Assembly: GCF_004348455.1 (NCBI RefSeq)
Contig: NZ_SMKA01000035.1
Span: 1 to 45,705, forward strand
Direction of reading: 5' to 3'
DNA length: 45,705 nucleotides
Source: Kribbella albertanoniae
GTDB lineage: Bacteria; Actinomycetota; Actinomycetes; Propionibacteriales; Kribbellaceae
Position 1 is the first letter of the stretch, and each line of letters starts with the position of its first letter. Positions 8,893-16,585 of the stretch are shown piece by piece. The translations under genes were made by a program, and so were the position numbers. The notes under the pieces are model-generated. The model searched no databases and was not told where the DNA came from. It saw nothing but the letters and a program-made list of their open reading frames with translations.

Positions 8893-9732
8893 GTGAGCCT
8901 CCACTACGTGGCACTCGGGGACTCGACCACCGTTGGTGTCGGGGACCCGATGAACGGCAGCAGTACGACCGACCTTTCCGGTGCCGGCGCGCGCCCGGGC
9001 GAAGGGTGGCGGGGCTGGGCCTCGCTGCTCGCTGACTCGTTGGGCAGCTCCCACCGTGTGACGTTCTCCAACTTCGCGACCAGTGGCGCGACCAGCGATC
9101 TGGTCGCGACCCAACAGCTTCCCGAGATCGGCAGCGGCCCGATCGACCTCGCCTCGCTGATCGTCGGGATCAACGACACCCTGCGGTCCACCTTCGACCC
9201 GGGCCGCGTCCGCGACCACCTGCACGTATGCGCCGAGGAGCTGACCGCGCGCGGCGCGCTGCTGCTCACCGTCCGGTTCCATGACCACGCCAAGATCTTC
9301 GGCCTGCCGAAGTGGATGGGCCGGCCGCTGTGGCAGCGGATCGAGCAGGTCAACCTCGCGTACGACGACCTGCACAGCCGGTACGGCGGGATCCGGCTCG
9401 ACATGGCCGATTACCCCGAGGTGTACCGGCGCGACTTCTGGAGCATCGACCGGATGCATCCGGGGGAGCGTGGGCACCGCAAACTCGCCCGGATGTTCGC
9501 CGACGAACTGACCCGGCGGGGCGTGCGGATCGACGTACCGCCGAATCTCGATTGTGCCTACAAACCGCCGACCAAGTGGGCGGACACCGTCTGGATGGTG
9601 AAGGAGGGCGTCCCGTGGCTGGGCCGCCGGGCCGGCGACCTGCTCCCGTTCGCGGCCCGGATGGCCCTGTCTCAGCGACGCCCGGCGTCAGGTGCGTTGA
9701 CCAATGCGGAGGTCCAGCGCCTGGAGGCTTAG
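8893..9732 (+). CDS. SGNH/GDSL-type hydrolase
   Basis: A 279-residue lipase/esterase of the SGNH family. Block I is [12 protein letters not shown] (nucleophile Ser at residue 11), the Gly of block II is in [13 protein letters not shown] supplies the oxyanion Asn (block III), and [10 protein letters not shown] carries the catalytic Asp-x2-His (block V). No signal peptide is visible, so it should be cytoplasmic. The start is GTG 8893. It ends ten bases before the rph start, with the rph promoter in between, so it is adjacent to but not clearly part of the rph-rdgB operon. Physiological substrate unknown. Confidence 0.88.
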   Translation: MSLHYVALGDSTTVGVGDPMNGSSTTDLSGAGARPGEGWRGWASLLADSLGSSHRVTFSNFATSGATSDLVATQQLPEIGSGPIDLASLIVGINDTLRSTFDPGRVRDHLHVCAEELTARGALLLTVRFHDHAKIFGLPKWMGRPLWQRIEQVNLAYDDLHSRYGGIRLDMADYPEVYRRDFWSIDRMHPGERGHRKLARMFADELTRRGVRIDVPPNLDCAYKPPTKWADTVWMVKEGVPWLGRRAGDLLPFAARMALSQRRPASGALTNAEVQRLEA

Positions 9733-9743
9733 GGTTGAACTCA
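9730..9743 (+). promoter_or_regulatory. -10 element for leaderless rph
   Basis: TAGGGT (9730-9735) is followed by seven bases and ATG 9743. The first bases overlap the stop codon of the GDSL gene. It supports ATG 9743 over the longer open frame from 9704. Confidence 0.55.
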
Positions 9744-10459
9744 TGGCTCGCATCGACGGACGTACCCCTGACCAGCTTCGCCCGGTAACCCTGACGCGGA
9801 AGTGGCTCGACCACGCCGAAGGGTCGGTGCTGGTGGAGTTCGGCAAGACGCGGGTGCTGTGTGCGGCGAGTGTGACCGAGGGTGTGCCGCGGTGGCGGAA
9901 GGGTTCCGGGCTGGGCTGGGTCAGCGCGGAGTACGCGATGCTGCCGCGGTCGACGAACACGCGCTCGGACCGCGAGTCCGTGAAGGGCCGGATCGGTGGC
10001 CGGACGCACGAGATCTCGCGGCTGATCGGGCGTTCGCTGCGTGCGGTGATCGACTACAAGGCGCTCGGCGAGAACACCATCCTGCTGGACTGCGACGTAC
10101 TCCAGGCCGACGGCGGGACCCGTACGGCGGCGATCACCGGCGCGTACGTCGCGCTCGCGGACGCGGTGTCGTACCTGCGTGACCGCAAGCTGCTGAAGAG
10201 TGAGCCGCTGACCGGGACCGTCTCCGCGGTGTCGGTCGGGATCATCGACGGCGCCCCGATGCTCGACCTTTGCTACGAGGAAGACGTCCGGGCCGAGACT
10301 GACATGAACCTGGTGATCACCGGCGACGGCAAGTTCATCGAGGTCCAGGGCACCGCCGAGGGCGCACCCTTCGACCGCGCCGAGCTGGACAGCCTGCTCT
10401 CGCTGGGTCTTGCCGGTTGTGCTGACCTGACGAAGCTGCAGCAGGAGGCCCTGGGATGA
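9743..10459 (+). CDS. rph: RNase PH
   Basis: A 238-residue phosphorolytic 3'-5' exoribonuclease that trims tRNA 3' ends. The family opening [15 protein letters not shown], the central [14 protein letters not shown] and [15 protein letters not shown] blocks, and the phosphate-site [11 protein letters not shown] motif are all intact, and length is normal. It overlaps rdgB by four bases (ATGA), giving the rph-rdgB pair known from Mycobacterium (Rv1340-Rv1341). Expression is probably leaderless from the TAGGGT element. Confidence 0.96.
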   Translation: MARIDGRTPDQLRPVTLTRKWLDHAEGSVLVEFGKTRVLCAASVTEGVPRWRKGSGLGWVSAEYAMLPRSTNTRSDRESVKGRIGGRTHEISRLIGRSLRAVIDYKALGENTILLDCDVLQADGGTRTAAITGAYVALADAVSYLRDRKLLKSEPLTGTVSAVSVGIIDGAPMLDLCYEEDVRAETDMNLVITGDGKFIEVQGTAEGAPFDRAELDSLLSLGLAGCADLTKLQQEALG

Positions 10460-11061
10460 CCAAGGTTTTACTTGCCTCGAACAACAAGAAGAAGCTCGTG
10501 GAGCTGCGCCGGATCCTGACGCCGATCGTGCCGGGGATCGAGGTGCTCGGGCTGGCCGACGTACCGCCGTACCCGGAGCCGCCGGAGACCGAGCCGACCT
10601 TCGAGGGCAACGCGCTGCTCAAGGCGCACGCCGCGCTGGCCGCGACCGGGCTGCCGTCGATCGCCGACGACAGCGGGATCTGCGTCGACGCGCTGAACGG
10701 CATGCCCGGCGTACTGTCCGCCCGCTGGTCCGGCCCAGCCAAGGACAACGACGCGAACAACCAGCTCCTGCTGGGTCAGCTCGAGGATGTCCCGGACGAG
10801 CGGCGGGGTGCGTCGTTCGTCGCGGCTGTCGCCTTCGTGCGGAAGGGCGCGGCCGACGAGCTGGTGCTCGGTGAGATGCGCGGCTCGGTGATCCACGAGG
10901 TCCGCGGTACCGGCGGTTTCGGGTACGACGTACTGTTCCAGGCCGACGGCTACGACCGGACCACGGCCGAGCTGTCGATCGAAGAGAAGGACGCGATCAG
11001 CCACCGCGGGAAGGCCCTGCGCGCCCTGGCTCCGATCGTCGCGAAAGCATTGGGGGCCTAG
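10456..11061 (+). CDS. rdgB: XTP/dITP pyrophosphatase (RdgB/HAM1)
   Basis: A 201-residue house-cleaning nucleotide pyrophosphatase that removes non-canonical purine triphosphates such as dITP and XTP. Recognised by [13 protein letters not shown] at residues 5-17, [10 protein letters not shown], the metal-binding [11 protein letters not shown] motif, and GVLSARWSG; near the end [11 protein letters not shown] and SHRGKAL are also standard. It starts within the end of rph and is followed after three bases by the ASCH-like gene, so the three form one operon. Confidence 0.96.
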   Translation: MTKVLLASNNKKKLVELRRILTPIVPGIEVLGLADVPPYPEPPETEPTFEGNALLKAHAALAATGLPSIADDSGICVDALNGMPGVLSARWSGPAKDNDANNQLLLGQLEDVPDERRGASFVAAVAFVRKGAADELVLGEMRGSVIHEVRGTGGFGYDVLFQADGYDRTTAELSIEEKDAISHRGKALRALAPIVAKALGA

Positions 11062-11064
11062 CGC

Positions 11065-11652
11065 ATGTTGTTCGCAGGACGTGACAAGGAAGGCGTCGAG
11101 GACGGCTGGATCACCTCGGCCTACCGCCGCTGGTCCGAGCCCCGCGTGGTCGAGGGCCGGATCTACCGCACCAACGCCGGCCGGATCCAGATCGACAGCA
11201 TCAGCCAGATCAACCCCGCGCTGATCGCCGACAACGACCCCGACGTGGCCCTCGCCGACCGCAGCAACGCCGGCGACATCCTCCGCCGCCTCCGCGGCGA
11301 CGAGTCCTGGCCGACCTTCCTGATCCGCTTCCACCTGGTCAAAGGCCCCGACCCCCGCGAAGAGCTGGCCGCCCAGACAGACCTGTCGGACGAGGACATC
11401 GCCGACCTCACCGACCGCCTGGCCCGCTTCGACGCCGCCAACCCGCACGGCCCCTGGACCACCCAGACCCTCCGCCTCATCCAGTCCAAGCCGGCCACCC
11501 GAGCAGGCGACCTCGCCGCCGATCTCGGCCGCGAAACCGCCCCCTTCAAACTCGACGTCCGCAAACTCAAGAACCTCGGCCTGACCCACAGCCTCGAAAC
11601 CGGCTACGAGCTGTCCCCCCGCGGAACGGCGTACCTCAAAACCCTCGACTAG
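11065..11652 (+). CDS. ASCH-like domain protein with C-terminal winged helix
   Basis: A 195-residue protein three bases after rdgB. Residues 1-95 resemble an ASCH/PUA-like RNA-binding module (start MLFAGRDKEGVEDGWITSAYRRW, then YRTNAGRIQIDSISQI, and a closing WPTFLIRFHLV strand). Residues about 130-195 read as a winged helix (TRAGDLAADLGRE ... LDVRKLKNLGLTHSLETGYELS), like those in MarR or Lrp proteins. The domain calls are by eye. Its place after RNase PH and a nucleotide pyrophosphatase hints at RNA or nucleotide metabolism. The stop shares the CTAG with the convergent DsbA-like gene. Confidence 0.65.
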   Translation: MLFAGRDKEGVEDGWITSAYRRWSEPRVVEGRIYRTNAGRIQIDSISQINPALIADNDPDVALADRSNAGDILRRLRGDESWPTFLIRFHLVKGPDPREELAAQTDLSDEDIADLTDRLARFDAANPHGPWTTQTLRLIQSKPATRAGDLAADLGRETAPFKLDVRKLKNLGLTHSLETGYELSPRGTAYLKTLD

Positions 11653-12296
11653 CAGCCGTCGATGCTGCAGGAGCCTCCGAAGGCGGCGGCTACCTGCTGC
11701 TCGGCCTGGGTGTCGAGGATGGCTTTGCGGAGTTCGAAGGGGGTGGGGACGCCTTCGATGCGGGTGTTGCCGACCACGATGGTGGGGACCGACTGGATCT
11801 GGTGGGCCTGGGCTTCGCGGAGGGCTTCTTCGTGCTTGGCCTGGTAGGTGCGGTTGTCGAGGGCCTTGCGGAAATCGGGGCCGTCGAGGCCGATCTCTGA
11901 AGCTAGCGACTCGAGTACGGCGGGGTCGCCGAGGTCCTGGTCTTCTTGGAAGAAGGCGCGGAACATGCGGTGGGTGTACTCGGTTCCCTTGTCGTGGGCG
12001 GCGGCGTACTGGTAACCCTCGAAGGCCAGGTGGGTGTAGGGCTGGGGGGAGACAGTGGGGAGGGTGATGTCTACGCCCAGCTGGCGGGCCATCGGGTAGA
12101 CGGCTCGGGCCCAGATGGCGGGCAGGTACTCGTCCTCGGGGCGCAGGGTGGGGTGCGGGTGCGGGCGGAGCTCGAACGGCATCCACTCGATGTCGACGTA
12201 CAGATCCTTCGTCGCTTCCTCGATCGGGCCTTCGGCGAGCATGCAGAAGGGGCAGACGTAGTCGGAGAAGATCTTGATCTTGACCTTGTCAGTCAT
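11649..12296 (-). CDS. DsbA-family thiol oxidoreductase, FrnE-like
   Basis: A 215-residue cytoplasmic DsbA-fold protein. The active site CPFC is at residues 15-18 (SDYVCPFCML), the cis-proline is in QSVPTIVV, and the helical insertion typical of FrnE lies between. There is no signal peptide. The C-terminus GGSCSIDGC adds two extra cysteines. FrnE relatives act as disulfide isomerases or 2-hydroxychromene isomerases. It overlaps the upstream deaminase by four bases (ATGA), so the two are co-translated, and overlaps the convergent ASCH-like gene by four bases. Confidence 0.88.
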   Translation of the reverse strand: MTDKVKIKIFSDYVCPFCMLAEGPIEEATKDLYVDIEWMPFELRPHPHPTLRPEDEYLPAIWARAVYPMARQLGVDITLPTVSPQPYTHLAFEGYQYAAAHDKGTEYTHRMFRAFFQEDQDLGDPAVLESLASEIGLDGPDFRKALDNRTYQAKHEEALREAQAHQIQSVPTIVVGNTRIEGVPTPFELRKAILDTQAEQQVAAAFGGSCSIDGC

Positions 12297-12778
12297 CGCT
12301 GGGCACCTTTCCTCACCGACATGAACTCTTCGAACGGCGCCTCGTGGCCCTCGATCGGGGCGTGCGTCACCTGGATCGGCCAGGTGGTGGGGTCACTGGC
12401 GAAGATCGAGTACGAGCTGGAGTAGTTGAAGCCGTACGCCTCGGCGGTCTTGCGGTCGGCGGCGTACACGATGTGCTCGATGTTGAAGTAGAGCGCGGCC
12501 ATGTAGCACAGGGCGCAGGGCTCACCGGACGCGATCAGGGTGGCTCCCGCGACGCCGAACCGGCCGGACTTCTTGGCGGCGGCGCGCAGGGCGACGACCT
12601 CGGCGTGCGCGGTCGGGTCGTCGTCCTCGAGGACGCGGTTGAAACCGGTCCCCAGGACGTGGCCGTCGCGGACGACGATGCCGGAGAACGGGATACCGCC
12701 TTCGGCGACGTGGCTGCTGCTGATCCGGACGGCCTCCTCGATGTGAGGAGTCAGGTGGTCGAGAGGGTCAGTAGGCAT
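12293..12778 (-). CDS. Nucleoside/cytidine-type zinc deaminase
   Basis: A 161-residue deaminase of the CDA/guanine deaminase superfamily. Zinc ligands and proton shuttle are seen in TAHAEVVAL (H and E) and EPCALCYMA (P-C-x2-C). Proteins of this size and shape include guanine deaminases and nucleoside deaminases; which base is used cannot be decided. ATG 12778 is preferred because AAAGGA lies ten bases upstream and the similarity begins with MPTDPLDHLTPHIEEAV; the open frame continues 13 codons farther. First gene of a two-gene operon with the DsbA-like gene. Confidence 0.85.
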   Translation of the reverse strand: MPTDPLDHLTPHIEEAVRISSSHVAEGGIPFSGIVVRDGHVLGTGFNRVLEDDDPTAHAEVVALRAAAKKSGRFGVAGATLIASGEPCALCYMAALYFNIEHIVYAADRKTAEAYGFNYSSSYSIFASDPTTWPIQVTHAPIEGHEAPFEEFMSVRKGAQR

Positions 12779-12814
12779 CAGGCGCAGGTCCTTTGGGGGG
12801 AAGAGGAGGGTGAA

Positions 12815-12865
12815 CACCCGGAGCGGCCCGTCGGCTCGGACGGGAGCGAGTTGCCGCTCCGGGTG
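12815..12865 (-). terminator. Terminator hairpin after the SMR pair
   Basis: CACCCGGAGCGGC (12815-12827) and its exact complement GCCGCTCCGGGTG (12853-12865) make a 13-bp stem, with a smaller CCGTC/GACGG stem inside the loop. In the minus direction a pyrimidine-rich stretch follows. It lies just past the stop of the second SMR gene and separates it from the deaminase operon. Confidence 0.65.
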
Positions 12866-12880
12866 CGTCGGTGGGGCCGT

Positions 12881-13279
12881 TCAGACGCCGGCGGGCTCCT
12901 GCGCAGGCTGCTCGACTGGGGTCTTGGGGGCGTCGAACTTGTCGGCGAGCTTGAGCCAGATGACACCGAGGACGATGAGGCCGAGCCACAGGGACTGGAC
13001 GACGGTGAGGCTCTGGTCGAAGAAGACCGGGCCGAGCGCTGCCGCGCCGGCCGCGCCGATTCCTGCCCAGACCGCATAACCGATCCCCACCTCGATGGTG
13101 CGCAGTGCGGCGCTCAGCGCCCACAGGGTCAGCAGGAAGAAGACGACAGCGACCAGGGACCAGGTCAGTCGGGTGAATCCGTGGCTGCCGCCGACGGACA
13201 GCGCGTAGCCGATTTCGAACGCACCGGCGAGCAGGAGCATCAGCCAGGACTTGGCAGCGGAGGGGGACGTCGAGGACAT
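12881..13279 (-). CDS. SMR-family small multidrug/cation exporter subunit B
   Basis: A 132-residue four-helix membrane protein. The conserved membrane Glu is E22 in LLAGAFEIGYAL; other SMR signatures are ALSAALRTIEVGIGYAVWAGIG in helices 2-3 (GYAVW) and a last helix LWLGLIVLGVIWLKL. The C-terminal tail (about 20 residues) is longer than usual. With the preceding 106-residue SMR gene, 33 bases away, it should form a heterodimer of the YkkCD/EbrAB kind. SMR pumps export small organic cations using the proton gradient. RBS AAAGGA precedes the ATG by eight bases. Confidence 0.92.
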   Translation of the reverse strand: MSSTSPSAAKSWLMLLLAGAFEIGYALSVGGSHGFTRLTWSLVAVVFFLLTLWALSAALRTIEVGIGYAVWAGIGAAGAAALGPVFFDQSLTVVQSLWLGLIVLGVIWLKLADKFDAPKTPVEQPAQEPAGV

Positions 13280-13312
13280 CTGCGGAGTTCCTTTCGTTAC
13301 GGGAGGGTGGGT

Positions 13313-13633
13313 TTACGCTGCGCCGCTGAGCTGCAGCCCGACGACGCCGGCGATGATCGCGGCGATGCCCAGGCCCTTGCGCCAGCTCAGCTTCTGGCCG
13401 AACACCAGGACGCCGAGCACGGTGATGCCGATCCCGGAGATCGAGGTCCACAGGGCGTAGCCGACGCCGACGTTGAAGGTCAGCAGCGCCCGGCTGAGGA
13501 AGAAGGTGCCGAACGCACCACTGACGAGGGTGATGATCGTCCACTTGCGGTTCTTGAAGCCTTCGGCCTTGCCGGCCGCGATCGCGACCACGACCTCGAA
13601 GACGACGGCGATGCCGAGTAGGAGCCAGTGCAT
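13313..13633 (-). CDS. SMR-family small multidrug/cation exporter subunit A
   Basis: A 106-residue SMR protein, normal length for the family. The essential glutamate is E14 in GIAVVFEVVVAI; GVGYALWTSISGIGITVLGVL covers helices 3-4 start. ATG 13633 is chosen over the much longer open frame because GGAGGA lies about six bases before it and SMR similarity begins exactly there. First gene of the exporter pair, divergent from MarR at 13773 across a 139-base region with palindromes, so MarR probably represses it. Confidence 0.92.
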   Translation of the reverse strand: MHWLLLGIAVVFEVVVAIAAGKAEGFKNRKWTIITLVSGAFGTFFLSRALLTFNVGVGYALWTSISGIGITVLGVLVFGQKLSWRKGLGIAAIIAGVVGLQLSGAA

Positions 13634-13653
13634 GAGGAGTCCTCCGTAGAATT

Positions 13654-13669
13654 GCTTGTACATGCAAGC
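13654..13669. promoter_or_regulatory. Palindrome GCTTG-N6-CAAGC in the SMR/MarR promoter region
   Basis: GCTTGTACATGCAAGC lies 21 bases upstream of the SMR start codon. Its core GTACATGCAAG is the complement of a stretch (CTTGCATGTAC) that closely resembles CAAGCATGTAC at the biosynthetic operon promoter. A MarR dimer site is the likely role. Confidence 0.5.
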
Positions 13670-13695
13670 GTCTGGCCCAGACTGTACGCCAAACA

Positions 13696-13705
13696 CTTGA
13701 GCAAG
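13696..13705. promoter_or_regulatory. Palindrome CTTGAGCAAG between SMR and MarR genes
   Basis: A CTTG-N2-CAAG palindrome in the centre of the divergent region, the same form as CTTGACCAAG at 14321. Candidate MarR operator controlling both directions. Confidence 0.5.
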
Positions 13706-13772
13706 GGAAACCCCGAGAGGTTGCACGAGCATGTACTCTGATTCAAGAATCAACCGAGGAGGACCGCGCTCC

Positions 13773-14216
13773 ATGACAACCTCGCAGCTGGCGCCCGTGC
13801 GCACATCTGACCGCAGCGCCTGGGATCGCGTGCTCACACTGCACGCCCAGGTCGAGCGCGAGCTCGCCGCCGCCCTGCAGAGCCGGCACGCTATCGGCCT
13901 GTCGGAGTACCGGTCGCTCGAGCACCTCGTCGGGTCCGAGACCAGTGAGCTGCGGATGCAGGATCTCGCCGACAAAGTAGGTCTCGGCCAGTCGTCGATC
14001 ACCCGCCTGGTAGGGCGTTTGGAGGCGGCCGGCTTCGCCTTCAAGGACCTCTGCCCGTCGGACAAGCGAGGCGTCTACGCGGTCATCACCGACGAGGGCC
14101 GCAAGCGCTATCAGTCAGCCCATGCCACCTATGTCGAGGTCCTCTCGGCCGCCCTCAACGCTTTCGCCGCCGACCCTGACCTGGGCCCCACGGTTCAAGC
14201 GCTGCGCACCTCCTAG
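13773..14216 (+). CDS. MarR-family transcriptional regulator
   Basis: A 147-residue MarR protein from ATG 13773, preceded by GAGGAGG. The winged helix is clear: MQDLADKVGLGQSSITRLV (recognition helix) and then the wing PSDKRGVYAVITDEG with the conserved D-x-R. Flanking helices form the dimer domain. It diverges from the SMR pair and precedes the six-gene operon in the same direction, with a terminator between. Similar palindromes at both flanking promoters suggest it controls exporter, itself and operon. The inducing ligand could be the operon product; that is inference. Confidence 0.92.
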   Translation: MTTSQLAPVRTSDRSAWDRVLTLHAQVERELAAALQSRHAIGLSEYRSLEHLVGSETSELRMQDLADKVGLGQSSITRLVGRLEAAGFAFKDLCPSDKRGVYAVITDEGRKRYQSAHATYVEVLSAALNAFAADPDLGPTVQALRTS

Positions 14217-14229
14217 CCCGGCACGCCCG

Positions 14230-14269
14230 ACCCCCGCTGCGCCCGATGGCGTCGCGGGGGTTTTTGTTT
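14230..14269 (+). terminator. Intrinsic terminator after marR
   Basis: ACCCCCGC and GCGGGGGT pair across a loop that itself forms GCGCC/GGCGT, followed directly by TTTTTGTTT. A textbook intrinsic terminator isolating marR from the biosynthetic operon. Confidence 0.88.
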
Positions 14270-14301
14270 GCCCGCACAAGCACCAATGATCCTGCTCACT
14301 A

Positions 14302-14333
14302 CTACTTCGCCAAGTAGATGCTTGACCAAGCAT
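14302..14333. promoter_or_regulatory. Tandem palindromes upstream of the biosynthetic operon
   Basis: CTACTTCGCCAAGTAG (14302-14317) and ATGCTTGACCAAGCAT (14318-14333) are two adjacent palindromes with centres 16 bases apart. The second has a perfect CTTG-N2-CAAG core and the first one mismatch (CTTCGCCAAG). They lie about 100 bases before the first operon gene and match the CTTGAGCAAG site near marR. Confidence 0.6.
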
Positions 14334-14433
14334 GTACCTCGCGGGATACCTTCGGGATCGCCGCCACCGGATTCGAACACTCGACCGAGTGGTGTGCGCG
14401 TCCAGAGTTCTCCCTACTGCGAGGAATTCCGCC

Positions 14434-15858
14434 GTGCCATCGCCCTGCCTGGCCGAAGCCGTCGCCGTTCACGGCCACCTACGACCCCACGAAACCGCCC
14501 TGGTCTCCGCTGACCGCACCGTCTCGTACGGCGAACTGGGCGAGCTCACGCAGACCTTCCGGCAGAGCCTGCTGGAGCTGAACCTGCCGGCCGGAAGCAC
14601 GATCTGCGTCCCGGCGCACAAGTCACCGGAGACCATCGCGCTGCTGCTCGCCGCGTTCCTCGAGGGCCTCGTCGTACTGGCTCCGTCACCCGATCTCGGC
14701 GCGGCCGCACTGGCCCGCCTGGCGCAGCAGGCCCGCGCCACCCATGTCCTCACCGCGATCGATGCCCTGACCGCGGACGCGGTGCAGGCTAACGAGCAGG
14801 AGTCGGCGGGGTTCGCAGCAGCGGATCCGGCCCGCACGTGCCTCCTGCTCACCACCTCAGGCTCCACCGGTACGCCGAAGATCGTGCCCATCGCGGCCGC
14901 CGGTTTCGACGCCTTCGCCGCCTGGGCCACGCAAGAGTTTTCCCTTACCGACAACGAGGTTGCGCTCTCCTACGCGCCCCTCAACTTCGACCTCGCGCTC
15001 CTCGACATCTGGACCTTCCTGCAACTGGGAGCCCAGGTCGTGCTGGTGGACCAGGGCCGAGCGACGGACGCGCCGTACATCGAAAGCCTGGTCACGGACG
15101 TCACCTTCATCCAGGGCGTCCCGATGCTCTACCGCCTCCTGACAGAAGCCGGTACGACGTTCGCTCCAGTCCGCGAGGTGATCTTCACCGGCGACAGCGT
15201 GCCGGATTCGCTGCTCAAACCGGTCCACGACGCCTTCCCGAACGCCAAGTTCCACAACATCTTCGGCTGCACGGAAACCAACGACTCGTTCATCCACGAG
15301 GTCGACCCGGCCACGGTGACCGGCAAGATGCCGATCGGCCGCCCCATCGCCGGCACCGACGCCTTGATCCGCGACGGCGAACTGTTGGTGGCAACGCCCT
15401 TCCAGACCGACGGCTACCTCAACACGGCCTTGAACACGGAGGCTTTCGAAACCATCGACGGCCGCACGTTCTACCGCACCGGCGACCTCGTCACCCGTGA
15501 CGACGACGGTCTGTACAGCCTGCAGGGCCGTGCGGACTGGCAGGTGAAGGTCCGCGGTGTGCGCACCAACCTGCAGGAGGTCGAGCGGGTGATCTCCGCG
15601 CATCCCGACGTGATCGAGGCAGTCGTCGTACCGCTGCCCGACGAACAGGCCGGCGTACGGCTGCACGCCCATGTCAGCAGGCGCCTCAGTAGTGCGCTGA
15701 CCGGCCTGCGCCTGCGCACCCATGCAGGTCAGCACCTGCCCCGCCATGCCATTCCCACGTCCGTGCACATCACGGACGACCCGATGCCCCGCACCTCCAC
15801 GGGCAAGCCCGACCGAAACCTGATCAAGAGCAACCGCCTGAAGGAGATCCACCCGTGA
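14434..15858 (+). CDS. AMP-forming adenylation enzyme (stand-alone NRPS-type A domain)
   Basis: A 474-residue ANL-superfamily enzyme that should activate a carboxylic acid with ATP and load it on the carrier protein encoded next. Core motifs are visible: A3 TTSGSTGTPK, A5 FGCTETNDS, A7 YRTGDLV, A8 GRADWQVKVRGVR and A10 TSTGKPDRNLIK with the catalytic Lys. D186 in LNFDLALLD matches the Asp that binds the alpha-amino group in amino-acid-activating domains, so the substrate is probably an alpha-amino acid. GTG 14434 is chosen because GAGGA lies nine bases upstream and the frame before it has no family features. It overlaps the carrier gene by four bases. Stand-alone enzymes of this type include the prolyl-activating PltF/AnaC and DltA. 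Confidence 0.9.
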   Translation: MPSPCLAEAVAVHGHLRPHETALVSADRTVSYGELGELTQTFRQSLLELNLPAGSTICVPAHKSPETIALLLAAFLEGLVVLAPSPDLGAAALARLAQQARATHVLTAIDALTADAVQANEQESAGFAAADPARTCLLLTTSGSTGTPKIVPIAAAGFDAFAAWATQEFSLTDNEVALSYAPLNFDLALLDIWTFLQLGAQVVLVDQGRATDAPYIESLVTDVTFIQGVPMLYRLLTEAGTTFAPVREVIFTGDSVPDSLLKPVHDAFPNAKFHNIFGCTETNDSFIHEVDPATVTGKMPIGRPIAGTDALIRDGELLVATPFQTDGYLNTALNTEAFETIDGRTFYRTGDLVTRDDDGLYSLQGRADWQVKVRGVRTNLQEVERVISAHPDVIEAVVVPLPDEQAGVRLHAHVSRRLSSALTGLRLRTHAGQHLPRHAIPTSVHITDDPMPRTSTGKPDRNLIKSNRLKEIHP

Positions 15859-16121
15859 ACAGCCAGGACATTGCCGCCGAGATCCGTGCCTACGTGGTCG
15901 CGGAGTACCTGGCCGGCGAGGACACCTCCGACCTGACCGGTGACTACGCGCTGATCGACTCCGGCGTCATCGACAGCCTCGGGCTGATCCGGCTCATCTC
16001 GCACCTCACCGAGACCTACCAGGTCTCCTTCGACGACATCGAGTTCGGCCCGGACAACTTCCGCAGCCTGGACACGATCGTCGCCCTCATCGAAACCCAC
16101 TCCGTCACACCCGTCCAGTAG
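15855..16121 (+). CDS. Acyl/peptidyl carrier protein
   Basis: An 88-residue carrier protein. The phosphopantetheine attachment serine is S41 in GVIDSLGLIRL, followed by the usual helix and the acidic surface expected of a stand-alone carrier. Four-base overlap with the adenylation gene (GTGA) implies coupled translation. It should carry the aminoacyl thioester on which the dehydrogenase-like and transglutaminase-like proteins of the same operon act. No phosphopantetheinyl transferase is encoded in the window. Confidence 0.92.
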   Translation: MNSQDIAAEIRAYVVAEYLAGEDTSDLTGDYALIDSGVIDSLGLIRLISHLTETYQVSFDDIEFGPDNFRSLDTIVALIETHSVTPVQ

Positions 16122-16138
16122 AAAGAGAAAGCAAGAAC

Positions 16139-16513
16139 ATGATCGTGCGCAGCATCGACACCATCGCCCCTGTCGAGTGGGGCAACGGCCTCAGCTACCG
16201 CGTCCTCACCGAGGCCGACGGCATGGGCTTTGCCATCTGCGACACCCTCGTCCGGCGCGGTACCACCAGCGCGCTGCAGTACCGCGCGCACCTCGAAGCC
16301 TGCTTCTGCATCGGCGGCTCGGGTGAGGTCGTCGAAAAGGACGGCACCCGGCACAAGATCGTCGAAGGCACCATGTACGCCCTCAACGAGCACGACCCGC
16401 ACTACCTGGTCGCTTCCGAGGACGAGGACCTGCACCTGATCTCCGTGTTCAACCCGCCGATCAACGGCGACGAGAAGCACATGCTGTCCGCGGACGGCTT
16501 CTCGCAGTACTGA
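16139..16513 (+). CDS. Ectoine-synthase-like cupin (EctC family)
   Basis: A 124-residue cupin closely resembling L-ectoine synthase, which closes N-gamma-acetyl-diaminobutyrate into a cyclic amidine. Family blocks MIVRSID, DGMGFAICDT, YRAHLEACFCI, MYALNEHDPHYL and VFNPPI are all present. By eye, the iron ligands of EctC correspond to E53 (HLEA), Y80 (MYAL) and H88 (HDPHYL). There is no ectA, ectB or ectD in the window, so it is probably not making ectoine here but could perform an analogous cyclisation in a different pathway. RBS-like AAAGAGAAAG lies before the ATG. Confidence 0.85.
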   Translation: MIVRSIDTIAPVEWGNGLSYRVLTEADGMGFAICDTLVRRGTTSALQYRAHLEACFCIGGSGEVVEKDGTRHKIVEGTMYALNEHDPHYLVASEDEDLHLISVFNPPINGDEKHMLSADGFSQY

Positions 16514-16521
16514 GTCACCCG

Positions 16522-16558
16522 GCCTGCCGGCTGTTGCCAAAAGCAACGGTCGGCAGGC
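16522..16558 (+). other. Intercistronic hairpin between the cupin and dehydrogenase genes
   Basis: GCCTGCCG (16522-16529) pairs with CGGCAGGC (16551-16558), and GTTGC pairs with GCAAC inside, leaving a CAAAA loop. No T-run follows. It could be a partial terminator or an RNA-stabilising element setting the level of downstream genes. Confidence 0.55.
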
Positions 16559-16585
16559 TCCCCGCAGCCGACCCGAGGACACCTC

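Noticed and set aside
10468..12186. A 572-codon minus-strand frame over rdgB and the ASCH-like gene
   Set aside because: Low-complexity His/Pro/Arg-rich product with no motifs; shadow of real genes.
16139..16513. Part of an ectoine biosynthesis operon
   Set aside because: ectA, ectB and ectD are not present nearby; only the cyclase-like gene is, among unrelated carrier-protein genes.
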